Positions 33,265 to 41,465 of a stretch of DNA of 48,158 bases are shown here, one piece after another. Position 1 is the stretch's first letter. Each line of letters opens with the position of its first letter. The DNA comes from Rhodospirillaceae bacterium (GTDB taxonomy: Bacteria; Pseudomonadota; Alphaproteobacteria; Rhodospirillales; UBA2165). The DNA lies in assembly GCA_947467145.1 (NCBI GenBank), contig CANIGJ010000034.1, positions 1-48,158 of the forward strand, given 5' to 3'. The notes beneath the pieces were generated by a model. It had not been told where the DNA came from, made no database searches, and worked only from the letters and a program-made list of their open reading frames with translations. Made by a program: the position numbers and the translations under genes.

Positions 33265-35400
33265 ATGTTTCAAATTTCACGCGTCGAGATTGAGCTCGGC
33301 GGACGCAAGCTGGTCTTGGAATCGGGCAAGATCGCCCGTCAGGCCGATGGCGCCGTCATGGCCACTTACGGCGACACCACTGTGCTGTGCACCGCCGTTG
33401 GCGCGCGCGCACCGAAGCCCGGCGTGGATTTTTTCCCGCTGACGGTGAATTACCAGGAAAAGACTTTTGCCGCCGGCAAGATTCCGGGCGGCTTCTTCAA
33501 GCGCGAAGGTCGTCCGACGGAAAAGGAAGTCCTGACCTCGCGCCTGATCGATCGCCCGATCCGTCCGCTGTTCGCCGATGGTTATCGTAACGAGACGCAG
33601 GTTGTCGCGACCACCTTGTCGCACGATCTGGAAAACGATCCCGACATCCTCGCGATCATCGGCTCGTCGGCCGCGCTGACGATTTCCGGCGTGCCGTTCA
33701 TGGGCCCGATCGGCGCCAGCCGCGTCGGTTACGTCGATGGCCGTTACATTCTGAACCCGACCGCCGCTGAACTTGAGAAATCGGAACTCAATCTCGTCGT
33801 CGCCGGTACGCGCGAAGGCGTGCTGATGGTCGAATCCGAAGCCAACGAGCTCAGCGAAGAAGTGATGCTGGGTGCGGTCGTGTTCGGTCACGAAGCCAAC
33901 CAGGACGTCATCAGCCTGATCATCCGCCTCGCCGAGAAATGCGCGAAAGAGCCGTGGCCGCTGCCCGAGGCACCGGCCTATCTCGCCGGCGTCCAAAAGA
34001 AAGTCCGCGAGATCGCCGAGGCCGACCTGCGCGCCGCCTATGCGAACACGCAGAAAGCCGTGCGTTACGAAGGCATCAAAGCCGTCAAAGAAAAAGTCAT
34101 GGCTGCCTTTGCCGATAACAAAGAAGAGATCGGCGCTGTCGGCGGCGTCTTCAAGGATCTGGAAAGCGACATCGTGCGCCGCGACATCCTGAAGACCGGT
34201 CGCCGCATCGACGGCCGCGACACCAAGACCGTTCGCCCGATCGTGTCCGAAGTGGGCGTGCTGCCGCGCGCGCACGGCTCGGCGCTGTTCACCCGCGGTG
34301 AAACGCAGGCGCTGGTCGTCGCCACCTTGGGCACCGGCCAGGACGAGCAGATCATCGACGCGCTCGAAGGCGAATATCGCGAACACTTCATGCTGCATTA
34401 CAACTTCCCTCCCTACAGCGTCGGTGAGACCGGCCGCATGGGCTCGCCGGGCCGCCGCGAAATCGGCCATGGCAAGCTCGCCTGGCGCGCCATCCATCCG
34501 CTGCTGCCGAAGAAGGAAGCCTTCCCGTACACGCTCCGCGTCGTATCCGAGATCACCGAATCCAACGGCTCGTCCTCGATGGCAACCGTGTGCGGCACCT
34601 CGCTGTCGCTGATGGATGCGGGCGTTCCGCTGATCCGTCCGGTGGCAGGCATCGCTATGGGCCTGATCAAGGAAGATGACGGCGTCGCCGTGTTGTCCGA
34701 CATCCTGGGTGACGAAGATCATCTGGGCGACATGGACTTCAAGGTGGCCGGCACCGACAAGGGCGTCACCGCGCTGCAGATGGACATCAAGATCACCTCG
34801 ATCACCAAGGACATCATGAAGGTGGCCCTGGAACAGGCGCGCGAAGGCCGCCTGCACATCCTGGGCGAGATGGCCAAGGCGCTCACCAACGCCCGCGAGG
34901 GTGTGAGCGACAACGCCCCGCGCATCACGGTGATCAAGATCGACAAGGAAAAGATCCGTGAAGTCATCGGGCCGGGCGGCAAGGTGATCCGCGAGATCTG
35001 CGAAGTGACCGGCGCCAAGATCGATATCGAAGACGATGGCACCGTGAAGGTCGCCGCCGTCGACGAAAAGGGTTCGGCCGAAGCCATCCGCATGATCATG
35101 AACATCGCCGCCGAGCCGGAGATGGGTGCCATCTACACCGGCAAAGTCGTGAAGACCGTCGATTTCGGCGCCTTCGTGAACTTCATGGGCGCCAAGGACG
35201 GTCTCGTGCATATCAGCGAGCTGCGCCCGGAACGCACCGAAAAGACCACCGACGTCGTCAATGTCGGCGACATGGTGAAGGTGAAGCTGGTCGGCATCGA
35301 CGACCGCGGCAAGGTGAAGCTGTCCATGAAGGCCGTCGATCAGGCGACCGGCGAGGACATCTCCGCCAGCTTGAAGAAAAAGAGCTCGGCCGCCGAATAA
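33265..35400 (+). CDS. pnp: Polyribonucleotide nucleotidyltransferase (PNPase)
   Basis: Degrades RNA 3' to 5' with phosphate and is a core degradosome enzyme. The 711-aa protein has two RNase PH domains (about 1-230 and 310-540), with the catalytic-side segments [22 protein letters not shown] and [19 protein letters not shown] domain (about 553-615, [19 protein letters not shown]) and S1 domain (about 620-690, [20 protein letters not shown]) follow. A purine-rich GGAAGAGAG precedes the ATG. A strong terminator follows, closing the operon begun at rimP. Confidence 0.97.
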   Translation: MFQISRVEIELGGRKLVLESGKIARQADGAVMATYGDTTVLCTAVGARAPKPGVDFFPLTVNYQEKTFAAGKIPGGFFKREGRPTEKEVLTSRLIDRPIRPLFADGYRNETQVVATTLSHDLENDPDILAIIGSSAALTISGVPFMGPIGASRVGYVDGRYILNPTAAELEKSELNLVVAGTREGVLMVESEANELSEEVMLGAVVFGHEANQDVISLIIRLAEKCAKEPWPLPEAPAYLAGVQKKVREIAEADLRAAYANTQKAVRYEGIKAVKEKVMAAFADNKEEIGAVGGVFKDLESDIVRRDILKTGRRIDGRDTKTVRPIVSEVGVLPRAHGSALFTRGETQALVVATLGTGQDEQIIDALEGEYREHFMLHYNFPPYSVGETGRMGSPGRREIGHGKLAWRAIHPLLPKKEAFPYTLRVVSEITESNGSSSMATVCGTSLSLMDAGVPLIRPVAGIAMGLIKEDDGVAVLSDILGDEDHLGDMDFKVAGTDKGVTALQMDIKITSITKDIMKVALEQAREGRLHILGEMAKALTNAREGVSDNAPRITVIKIDKEKIREVIGPGGKVIREICEVTGAKIDIEDDGTVKVAAVDEKGSAEAIRMIMNIAAEPEMGAIYTGKVVKTVDFGAFVNFMGAKDGLVHISELRPERTEKTTDVVNVGDMVKVKLVGIDDRGKVKLSMKAVDQATGEDISASLKKKSSAAE

Positions 35401-35420
35401 GGCAGCCGTTTAATTCTGGC

Positions 35421-35458
35421 CGGCCCCCTCAAAAAAAGAGGGGGCCGACTCGCTTTTT
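35421..35458 (+). terminator. Rho-independent terminator after pnp
   Basis: A perfect 10-bp stem, CGGCCCCCTC with GAGGGGGCCG, encloses seven A's (35431-35437). TTTTT follows at 35454, six bases past the stem. It ends the rimP-to-pnp operon. Confidence 0.85.
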
Positions 35459-35489
35459 GAAAATGCGCTCTACATACTATTCTATAGAG
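35457..35489 (+). promoter_or_regulatory. Putative fabA promoter and inverted repeat
   Basis: TTGAAA (35457-35462) is followed by an AT-rich stretch with candidate -10 TATTCT (35478-35483, short 15-base spacer). An imperfect inverted repeat, CTCTACA (35468) and TATAGAG (35483), spans it. No better promoter was seen in the 165-base gap between pnp and fabA. Confidence 0.3.
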
Positions 35490-35565
35490 GGTATGGCGCG
35501 ATGCGGGGGCGGTCACAAAAAACACTCCCGAGCGCGCATTCGTTGTTATATTTCAAGGCTCTAAC

Positions 35566-36126
35566 ATGGCCGGAACCAACACGGCACGGATGGTCGAGGT
35601 GAACGTCGGAGATCGCGCGAGTTTCGCGTATGAAGATTTGATCGCGTGTGGCGAGGGTCGTCTGTTCGGCCCCGGCAACGCGCAATTGCCGGCTCCGCCG
35701 ATGCTGATGTTCAACCGGATCACCGAAATTTCGGCGACCGGCGGCGCACACGGCAAAGGCTTTCTCACGGCCGAAATGGACGTGACGCCGGACCTGTGGT
35801 TCTTCGATTGCCACTTTAAGGGCGATCCGGTGATGCCGGGCTGCCTTGGCCTCGATGCCTTGTGGCAGCTCGTCGGCTTTTTCATCGGCTGGAGCGGCGG
35901 CAAGGGCCGCGGCCGCGCACTCGGCGTCGGCGAGGTGAAGTTCACCGGCCAAGTGACGCCGGTCAACAAGCTGATCACCTATCGCATCGATATCAAACGG
36001 CTGGTCAATCGCCAGCTGGCGCTCGCCTTTGCCGACGGCACCATGTCCGTCGACGGCGTGCTCGCCTACGAGACCCAAGGTTTACGCGTCGGGACCTTCA
36101 TCGCCGACGACACAACTTCTTCCTAG
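35566..36126 (+). CDS. fabA: 3-hydroxydecanoyl-[ACP] dehydratase/isomerase FabA
   Basis: Dehydrates 3-hydroxydecanoyl-ACP and isomerises trans-2 to cis-3-decenoyl-ACP, the branch point to unsaturated fatty acids. The 186-aa hot-dog protein has the active site in [20 protein letters not shown], with His83 and Asp97 at the same 14-residue spacing as in E. coli. AAGG lies 8 bases before the ATG. fabB follows after 18 bases; the presence of both marks the anaerobic (FabA/FabB) route. Confidence 0.96.
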   Translation: MAGTNTARMVEVNVGDRASFAYEDLIACGEGRLFGPGNAQLPAPPMLMFNRITEISATGGAHGKGFLTAEMDVTPDLWFFDCHFKGDPVMPGCLGLDALWQLVGFFIGWSGGKGRGRALGVGEVKFTGQVTPVNKLITYRIDIKRLVNRQLALAFADGTMSVDGVLAYETQGLRVGTFIADDTTSS

Positions 36127-36144
36127 CTTTTCGGGATTCAATTC

Positions 36145-37368
36145 ATGCGCAGAGCCGTCATTACAGGATTGGGCATCGTCTCCTGCATTGGCAACAATAA
36201 GCAGGAAGTCCTCGTCAGCCTCCGCGAAGGCCGCTCAGGCATCTCGGTAGCCGAGGAATTCAAGGCGATGGGTTTCCGCAGCCATGTGCACGGCAAGCCC
36301 AACATCAACCTTGAGGAAAAGGTCGATCGCAAGCTGCTGCGCTTCATGGGCGATGGCGCAGCCTACAATTACATCGCAATGGAAGAGGCGATCAAAGACG
36401 CGGGCCTCGCCGACAGCGACGTCTCCAACGAGCGCACCGGCCTGATCATGGGTTCGGGCGGGCCGTCGACGCGCAATATCGTCGCGACCGTCGATACGAC
36501 GCGCGAAAAAGGCCCGCGCAAGGTCAGTCCCTTCATGGTGCCGCGCACCATGTCGTCGACCAATTCGGCGACCCTGGCGACGCCGTTCAAGATCCACGGC
36601 GTCAATTATTCGATCAGTTCGGCCTGTGCCACGAGCGCGCATTGCATCGGCAATGCCGCCGAGCTCATCCAATGGGGCAAGCAGGACATCGTCTTCGCCG
36701 GTGGCGGCGAGGAACTCGATTGGTCCATGTCGGTCATGTTCGACGCGATGCAGGCCCTGTCGTCCAAATACAACGAGACCCCGACCAAGGCGTCGCGCGC
36801 GTTCGACGCGGACCGCGACGGCTTCGTGATCGCGGGCGGCGGCGGTGTCGTCGTGGTCGAGGAATACGAACACGCCAAGGCGCGCGGCGCCAAGATCTAT
36901 GGCGAAGTCGCAGGTTATGGCGCAACGTCCGACGGCTACGACATGGTGCAGCCGTCCGGCGAAGGGGCCGCACGCTGCATGGCGCAGGCCATGGCGACGC
37001 TCGATCGCCCGATCGACTACATCAACACGCACGGCACCTCGACGCCCGTCGGCGACGAGAAGGAACTGGGCGCGATCCGCGCCGCCTTCAAGGATCGCAA
37101 CCGCATCCCGTACTTCAACTCGACCAAATCGCTGACCGGTCATTCGCTGGGTGCGGCGGGCGTGCAGGAAGCGATCTATTCGCTGCTGATGATGGAGAAC
37201 AACTTCATCTGCGCGTCGGCGAATATCCAGAACCTGGAGCCGGCCGTCGGCGATATGCCGATCGTGCGCGAGCGCATGGACAACGTTGAGCTCAATTGCG
37301 TGCTCTCGAACTCCTTCGGCTTCGGCGGCACCAATGCCAGCCTGGCCTTCACCCGTGCGGATGCTTGA
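36145..37368 (+). CDS. fabB: 3-oxoacyl-[ACP] synthase I (FabB)
   Basis: Elongates the cis-3-decenoyl product of FabA, so it is needed for unsaturated chains. The 407-aa protein has the thiolase-fold triad Cys161 ([12 protein letters not shown]), His296 ([11 protein letters not shown]) and His333 ([11 protein letters not shown]), and ends with [12 protein letters not shown]. Length and motif positions match E. coli FabB. It lies between fabA and fabI with short gaps, in one operon. Confidence 0.96.
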   Translation: MRRAVITGLGIVSCIGNNKQEVLVSLREGRSGISVAEEFKAMGFRSHVHGKPNINLEEKVDRKLLRFMGDGAAYNYIAMEEAIKDAGLADSDVSNERTGLIMGSGGPSTRNIVATVDTTREKGPRKVSPFMVPRTMSSTNSATLATPFKIHGVNYSISSACATSAHCIGNAAELIQWGKQDIVFAGGGEELDWSMSVMFDAMQALSSKYNETPTKASRAFDADRDGFVIAGGGGVVVVEEYEHAKARGAKIYGEVAGYGATSDGYDMVQPSGEGAARCMAQAMATLDRPIDYINTHGTSTPVGDEKELGAIRAAFKDRNRIPYFNSTKSLTGHSLGAAGVQEAIYSLLMMENNFICASANIQNLEPAVGDMPIVRERMDNVELNCVLSNSFGFGGTNASLAFTRADA

Positions 37369-37401
37369 GCATCATAAGTACGCTGCGCGGATTGTGATCG
37401 C

Positions 37402-38196
37402 ATGACTCTTCTCGCCGGGAAACGCGGCCTTGTCGTAGGCGTTGCCAACGACCGCTCGATCGCATGGGGCATTGCCGAAACCTTGCACAAGGCAGGTGCG
37501 GAACTTGCCTTCACCTATCAGGGCGATTCCGTCGCAAAGCGCGTGAAGCCGCTGGCCGAAGGCCTAGGCAGCAAGATCATCCTGCCGTGCGATGCCGAAG
37601 ATCCGGCATCCGTCGAGGTGGTGTTCGCGACCTTGGCCGAAAAATGGGGCAAGCTCGACTTCCTCGTGCATTCCATCGCGTTCTCCGACAAGAACGAGCT
37701 GAAGGGCCGCTACGTCGATACCAGCGCGGACAATTTCGCGCGCACCATGCGCATCTCGTGCTTCTCCTTCACCGACATGGCGCGCCGCGCGCGCCCGCTG
37801 ATGAAGGATGGCGGCAGCCTGATCACGCTCAGCTATTACGGCGCCGAACGCGTCATGCCGTCCTACAACGTCATGGGCGTCGCCAAGGCCGCCCTTGAGG
37901 CCAGCGTGCGCTACCTTGCCGCCGATCTCGGCCCCGACGGCATCCGTGTGAATGCGATCTCGGCCGGCCCAATGCGCACACTGTCCGGCTCGGCGGTCGG
38001 TTCGGCCCGACGCATCTTCAATTGGAGCGAGGCCAACGCACCATTGCGCACCTCAGTCACGCTCGAACAGCTCGGCAATACCGCGCTCTATTTCGTGAGC
38101 GACATGGCGGGCGGTGTCACCGGTGAAATCCACCATGTGGACGCCGGCTACAATATCGTCGGCCTGCCGTACCTGACCGGTTCAGAGTCCGAATAA
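37402..38196 (+). CDS. fabI: Enoyl-[ACP] reductase (NADH) FabI
   Basis: Last reductive step of each fatty-acid elongation cycle. The 264-aa short-chain-dehydrogenase-type protein has the N-terminal GVANDRSIAWGIA nucleotide-binding segment, the active-site tyrosines Tyr145/146 and Tyr155 with Lys162 (YNVMGVAKAALE), and SAGPMRTLSGSAV, the substrate-binding loop that is the usual triclosan-sensitive type. It is the third gene of fabA-fabB-fabI. Confidence 0.96.
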   Translation: MTLLAGKRGLVVGVANDRSIAWGIAETLHKAGAELAFTYQGDSVAKRVKPLAEGLGSKIILPCDAEDPASVEVVFATLAEKWGKLDFLVHSIAFSDKNELKGRYVDTSADNFARTMRISCFSFTDMARRARPLMKDGGSLITLSYYGAERVMPSYNVMGVAKAALEASVRYLAADLGPDGIRVNAISAGPMRTLSGSAVGSARRIFNWSEANAPLRTSVTLEQLGNTALYFVSDMAGGVTGEIHHVDAGYNIVGLPYLTGSESE

Positions 38197-38238
38197 TCGC
38201 AGCTATCTGGCGATTAATTACACTGATAACGGTTCCAA

Positions 38239-38272
38239 TAAGCGCTTCTACGACTTGAAATCCGTAGGCTTA
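38239..38272. promoter_or_regulatory. Two-part inverted repeat upstream of irr
   Basis: TAAGC (38239) pairs with GCTTA (38268), and CTACG (38248) pairs with CGTAG (38263), with a 10-base centre and a 4-base bulge on one side. It ends 18 bases before the irr start. It may be an operator or an RNA hairpin in the leader; I see no classical ICE motif here. Confidence 0.4.
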
Positions 38273-38290
38273 CAGGACTAGGTTAAGACC

Positions 38291-38743
38291 ATGAACCGCA
38301 TGCAACAGCCTGCCCGCGATACGGCCCTGGCGACCACGCGTCCCTACGGGCCCGCGCTCGAACGGCTACGCGGCGTCGGCCTGCGGCCCACCCGCCAGCG
38401 CCTGGCGCTCGCGAAATTGCTGTTCGATACCGACGATCGCCATGTGACGGCAGAGATGCTGCATGGCGAAGCCTTGCGCGCCCGCGTGCGGGTCTCGCTC
38501 GCCACCGTCTACAACACGCTGCATCAATTCACCGATGCCGGCCTGTTGCGCGAGATCGTGGTCGATGCCGAGCGTTCGTACTTCGATACCAACGTCAGCA
38601 ATCACCATCATCTGTTCGATGAGGGGACGCGCTACCTGTACGACATCCCCGAAGCGGACATCCGCCTCGACAGCCTGCCGCCCCTGCCCGACGGCATGGA
38701 AGTCAGCCGCGTCGACGTCATCGTGCGCATCAAAAAGGCCTAA
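38291..38743 (+). CDS. irr: Iron response regulator Irr (Fur superfamily)
   Basis: Irr controls iron, haem and oxidative-stress genes in many alphaproteobacteria and responds to haem rather than free iron. The 150-aa protein has a winged helix (GLRPTRQRLALAKLLF, SLATVYNTLHQFTDAGLL) and the histidine cluster NHHHLFDEGT (His105-107), which distinguishes Irr from Fur's HHDH. The N-terminal haem-regulatory Cys-Pro motif of Bradyrhizobium Irr is absent, as in most other Irr proteins. It lies downstream of fabA-fabB-fabI, a classic alphaproteobacterial linkage, here with irr last instead of first. Its stop lies inside a terminator hairpin. Confidence 0.92.
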   Translation: MNRMQQPARDTALATTRPYGPALERLRGVGLRPTRQRLALAKLLFDTDDRHVTAEMLHGEALRARVRVSLATVYNTLHQFTDAGLLREIVVDAERSYFDTNVSNHHHLFDEGTRYLYDIPEADIRLDSLPPLPDGMEVSRVDVIVRIKKA

Positions 38744-38756
38744 AAGGCTCTTTTTT
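38732..38756 (+). terminator. Terminator overlapping the irr stop codon
   Basis: An A-run and CCT pair with AGG and a T-run around AAA: AAAAAGGCCT..., ...AGGCTCTTTTTT. The stop codon TAA (38741-38743) lies in the loop. The stem is A/T rich with one wobble. Confidence 0.55.
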
Positions 38757-38765
38757 ACAGCGTCA

Positions 38766-38784
38766 TAGAATCTTCTTTAGAATC
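38766..38784. promoter_or_regulatory. Direct TAGAATC repeats, possible Irr-type sites
   Basis: TAGAATC occurs at 38766-38772 and 38778-38784, 12 bases apart. The second forms TTTAGAA (38776-38782), a full half-site of the Irr iron-control element TTTAGAA-N3-TTCTAAA; the other half is weak. The AGAA/TTCT spacing in between is 2 rather than 3. Role is inferred from the position between irr and rubrerythrin. Confidence 0.35.
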
Positions 38785-38797
38785 AATAAAAATGCCG

Positions 38798-38826
38798 TTG
38801 ACTCGGTTTTGGCTGAGTCTCATAGT
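38798..38826 (+). promoter_or_regulatory. Rubrerythrin promoter with embedded inverted repeat
   Basis: TTGACT (38798-38803), 17 bases, CATAGT (38821-38826). GACTC (38800) and GAGTC (38815) form an inverted repeat that spans the spacer, a place where a bound protein would block polymerase. A leader of about 75 bases follows. Confidence 0.6.
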
Positions 38827-38907
38827 TTCACCATGCCCAGGCTCCCTTAAGGGGGCCAGCGTCCATGGACACCCAATTATCCAACGCCTCAAAAGGGGAG
38901 AAAACCG

Positions 38908-39324
38908 ATGCCGAGTCTCAAAGGAACTAAAACCGAGCAGAATCTGAAGGACGCGTTCGCCGGCGAATCGCAGGCCAACCGTCGTTATCTCTATTTCGCA
39001 CAGAAGGCCGACGTTGAAGGCTTCAACGACGTGTCCGCCGTGTTCCGCTCCACCGCGGAAGGCGAAACCGGCCACGCGCACGGCCATCTCGAATATCTCG
39101 AAGAGACGGGCGATCCGGCAACCGGTCTGCCGATCGGTTCGACCTCGGCCAACCTGAAGGCGTCGGTCGCGGGCGAAACCCACGAATACACCGACATGTA
39201 TCCGAGCATGGCCAAATCGGCCCGCCAGGAAGGCTTCGACGAGATCGCCGACTGGTTCGAGACCTTGGCGAAAGCCGAGAAGTCGCATGCTGGCCGCTTC
39301 CAGAAGGCCCTCGACGGCCTCTAA
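38908..39324 (+). CDS. Rubrerythrin without rubredoxin domain (erythrin type)
   Basis: A 138-aa ferritin-like diiron protein, a class linked to peroxide reduction and iron handling. The ligands are in place: Glu20 ([12 protein letters not shown]), Glu53 and His56 ([11 protein letters not shown]), Glu90/Glu93 ([12 protein letters not shown]), Glu124 and His127 ([10 protein letters not shown]). No CxxC rubredoxin module follows, so electrons must come from a separate partner. A good ribosome-binding site (GGGGAGAAAA) precedes the ATG. It has its own promoter after irr and is followed by a Fe-S/CCG protein and DUF3501, a grouping found in other proteobacteria. Confidence 0.94.
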   Translation: MPSLKGTKTEQNLKDAFAGESQANRRYLYFAQKADVEGFNDVSAVFRSTAEGETGHAHGHLEYLEETGDPATGLPIGSTSANLKASVAGETHEYTDMYPSMAKSARQEGFDEIADWFETLAKAEKSHAGRFQKALDGL

Positions 39325-39343
39325 GCCGCTGTCGTCAATTTAA

Positions 39344-39385
39344 CCCCACCCAACCCTCTCCCCCACGGGAGAGGGTTGGGTGGGG
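39344..39385. repeat. Long perfect palindrome, related to the DUF559-flanking repeat
   Basis: A 19-bp perfect stem (CCCCACCCAACCCTCTCCC with its complement at 39367-39385) closes a 4-base loop. The C-rich half matches the outer part of the repeat at 5711-5732. It lies between rubrerythrin and the Fe-S gene and may weaken transcription between them. Confidence 0.85.
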
Positions 39386-39406
39386 CATTTGCGAAGACAA
39401 AACATC

Positions 39407-40768
39407 ATGAGCGAAGGCAGCCTCGGCGCGCCGACCCGTCACACCATCGCGTGGCAGGACGAGGATTTCACCAATCCCGAAAAACTCGACGCCGAAATGC
39501 GGCGCGTGTTCGACATCTGTCACGGCTGCCGCCGTTGTTTCAATCTGTGCGACAGCTTCCCCCGTCTGTTCGATCTGGTGGATGCGACGCCGGGCGAAGA
39601 ACTGGGCGAAGTCCCCAGCAAAGATTTCAAATCCGTCGTGGATGCCTGCACGCTCTGCGACATGTGCTTCATGACGAAGTGCCCCTACGTGCCGCCGCAC
39701 GAATTCGATCTCGACTTCCCGCATCTGATGCTGCGCTACCGCGTTGCCGAATTCCAAGCCGGCGAACATCACGGCATCAAGCAGGAACTCAGCAAGACCG
39801 ATCGCAACGGCAAGCTCGCCAAGCTCGTGCCTGCACTCGCCAATTGGGGCTCGAGCCAGGACAACACGCTGACCCGCCCGCTGCTCGAAAAAATCGCCGG
39901 CGTGCACAGAGACGCACATCTGCCCGAATATCATGGCACGACATTCGAAGAGCTGCCCGCACCAGCGGTCGATAAAACCGCGCCCGCCGCGACACGCGCA
40001 GCTGGTGCGCGCAAGGCCGTGCTCTATGCGACCTGCTTCGTGAACTACAACAGCCCGGAAATCGGCACGGCCGCGCGCAACGTGCTCGCCAAGAACGGCG
40101 TCGAGACCGAAGTGGTCTATCCCGAATGCTGCGGCATGCCGCAATTGGAAGCGGGCGATATTGCCAACGTGGCGACCAAGGCGCGCAATGTCGCCAAGGT
40201 GCTGAAGCCTTGGATCGACAAGGGTTACGACATCATCGCACTCGTTCCGTCTTGCGCGCTCATGCTGAAATTCGAATGGCCGCTGATCGAGCCCAACGAT
40301 GCGGACGTGAAACGCCTGGCCGAAGCGACCTACGACATCGCCGAATATGTCGTCGAGATTTCAGCTGAAGAAGGTTTGGCGCCGGGCCTGCAACCGCTCG
40401 ACGGTGGTGTGTCCATGCATCTCGCCTGCCATGCGCGCGCGCAGAACATGGGCCCGAAGGCCGCCAACATGCTGCGTCTGATCCCTGATGCGAAGGTCGG
40501 TATCGTCGAACGCTGCTCGGGCCATGGCGGATCGTGGGGCGTGATGAAAGAGAATTTCGAAGTCGCCATCAAAGTCGGCCGCCCCGCCGCACGCACCGCC
40601 AAGGAAAGCGGCGCGAAATACGTCGTCTCCGAATGCCCGCTGGCGCGCGAGCATCTCGTGCAAGGCATCGAACGCCTGACCAAAGACGACGAGGTGAAGA
40701 ACCCGCCGGCACAAGCGGTAAAGCATCCGATCCAGCTCTTCGCCAAGGCCTACGGGATCGAGCCTTAG
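39407..40768 (+). CDS. GlpC-like Fe-S protein with CCG domains (heterodisulfide-reductase-related)
   Basis: A 453-aa protein with two N-terminal [4Fe-4S] motifs and two C-terminal cysteine-rich (CCG) regions, as in GlpC and HdrD-type electron-transfer subunits. The first cluster motif is Cys38-x2-Cys41-x2-Cys44-x3-Cys48; the second is Cys81, 84, 87, 92. The first CCG block is PECCGMP (Cys241-242, with Cys210 and Cys283). The second reads ERCSGHGGSWG (Cys370, Ser371), so one cysteine of the pair is replaced; Cys341 is kept. No membrane segment is seen. The start at 39407 is preferred to one at 39380, which would lie in the repeat. It follows rubrerythrin and precedes DUF3501, so it is a candidate electron donor for rubrerythrin. 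It is not a true glpC, since glpA and glpB are absent. Confidence 0.88.
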   Translation: MSEGSLGAPTRHTIAWQDEDFTNPEKLDAEMRRVFDICHGCRRCFNLCDSFPRLFDLVDATPGEELGEVPSKDFKSVVDACTLCDMCFMTKCPYVPPHEFDLDFPHLMLRYRVAEFQAGEHHGIKQELSKTDRNGKLAKLVPALANWGSSQDNTLTRPLLEKIAGVHRDAHLPEYHGTTFEELPAPAVDKTAPAATRAAGARKAVLYATCFVNYNSPEIGTAARNVLAKNGVETEVVYPECCGMPQLEAGDIANVATKARNVAKVLKPWIDKGYDIIALVPSCALMLKFEWPLIEPNDADVKRLAEATYDIAEYVVEISAEEGLAPGLQPLDGGVSMHLACHARAQNMGPKAANMLRLIPDAKVGIVERCSGHGGSWGVMKENFEVAIKVGRPAARTAKESGAKYVVSECPLAREHLVQGIERLTKDDEVKNPPAQAVKHPIQLFAKAYGIEP

Positions 40769-40776
40769 GAAACATC

Positions 40777-41367
40777 ATGAGTAGCAAGACCGAGATCACG
40801 CGCGCCGACATCCTGGACATCGACGCCTACAACAAGGTGCGCGCCGAACGCCGCAAGGAGATTGCTGCCGTCAAGGCGCACCGCCGCGTCGCCGTCGGCC
40901 CGCATGCGACGTTCTATTTCGAATGCTACGAGACCATGCAGTATCAGATCCAGGAAATGCTGCGCGCCGAACGCGGCGGTGAAGAACAGCTCGCCGACGA
41001 GATCGCGGCCTACAATCCGCTGATCCCGAAAGGCTCAGACCTCGTAGCCACCATCATGTTCGAAATCGACGATCCGGCTGCGCGTCATCATTTCCTGTCC
41101 AGCATCGGCAATGTCGAAAAACATTTCATGATGGAGATCGCGGGCGCGCCGGTGACCGTGCGACCCGAAGAAGATCTGGAACGCACCAACGATGCGGGCA
41201 AGACCTCGTCGATCCACTTCGTGCATTTCGACCTGACGAAAGATCAGATCGCCAAGTTCAAGACGGCCGGCACGCGCGTCACCGTCGGCCTCGATCATCC
41301 GCATTACGGCCACGTCGCGATCATGTCTGAACAGACACGCGCGGCTCTCAGCGGCGACCTGGCCTAG
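40777..41367 (+). CDS. DUF3501 family protein
   Basis: A 196-aa protein of no known function. Blocks include ITRADILDIDAYNKVRAERRKEIAAVK, a conserved Phe/Tyr-rich stretch (VGPHATFYFECYETMQYQIQEML), and a C-terminal part ending VGLDHPHYGHVAIMSEQT with several histidines. The ATG at 40777 follows the Fe-S gene by 8 bases with GGAAA before it; a longer frame to 40534 reads through that gene and is not real. The tight spacing implies one message. DUF3501 typically sits beside rubrerythrin and a CCG Fe-S protein, suggesting a shared redox or metal task. No catalytic motif can be named. Confidence 0.86.
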   Translation: MSSKTEITRADILDIDAYNKVRAERRKEIAAVKAHRRVAVGPHATFYFECYETMQYQIQEMLRAERGGEEQLADEIAAYNPLIPKGSDLVATIMFEIDDPAARHHFLSSIGNVEKHFMMEIAGAPVTVRPEEDLERTNDAGKTSSIHFVHFDLTKDQIAKFKTAGTRVTVGLDHPHYGHVAIMSEQTRAALSGDLA

Positions 41368-41374
41368 CCCCCGC

Positions 41375-41461
41375 CGTCATGCCCCGACTTGATCGGGGCA
41401 TCCAGCTTTGCAGCAGCATGTGAGATTAGATGGATGGCCGGGTCTGCGCCCGGCCATGACG
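41375..41461. repeat. Composite intergenic repeat with two hairpins inside an outer stem
   Basis: CGTCATG (41375) and CATGACG (41455) form an outer stem. Inside are TGCCCCGA/TCGGGGCA (41380-41400) and ATGGCCGGG/CCCGGCCAT (41434-41457); TCCA (41401) and TGGA (41431) also complement. Elements with CGTCATGC...GGGGCATCC are frequent intergenic repeats in alphaproteobacteria. It lies between convergent DUF3501 and the SH3 gene and may serve as a two-way terminator. Confidence 0.8.
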
Positions 41462-41465
41462 AGGC

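Noticed and set aside
33277..35211. A 644-codon open frame antisense to pnp
   Set aside because: Same reason: a mirror of PNPase with low-complexity His/Asp/Gly-rich sequence.
39407..40768. True anaerobic glycerol-3-phosphate dehydrogenase subunit GlpC
   Set aside because: glpA and glpB are missing, one CCG pair is altered, and the neighbours are rubrerythrin and DUF3501.
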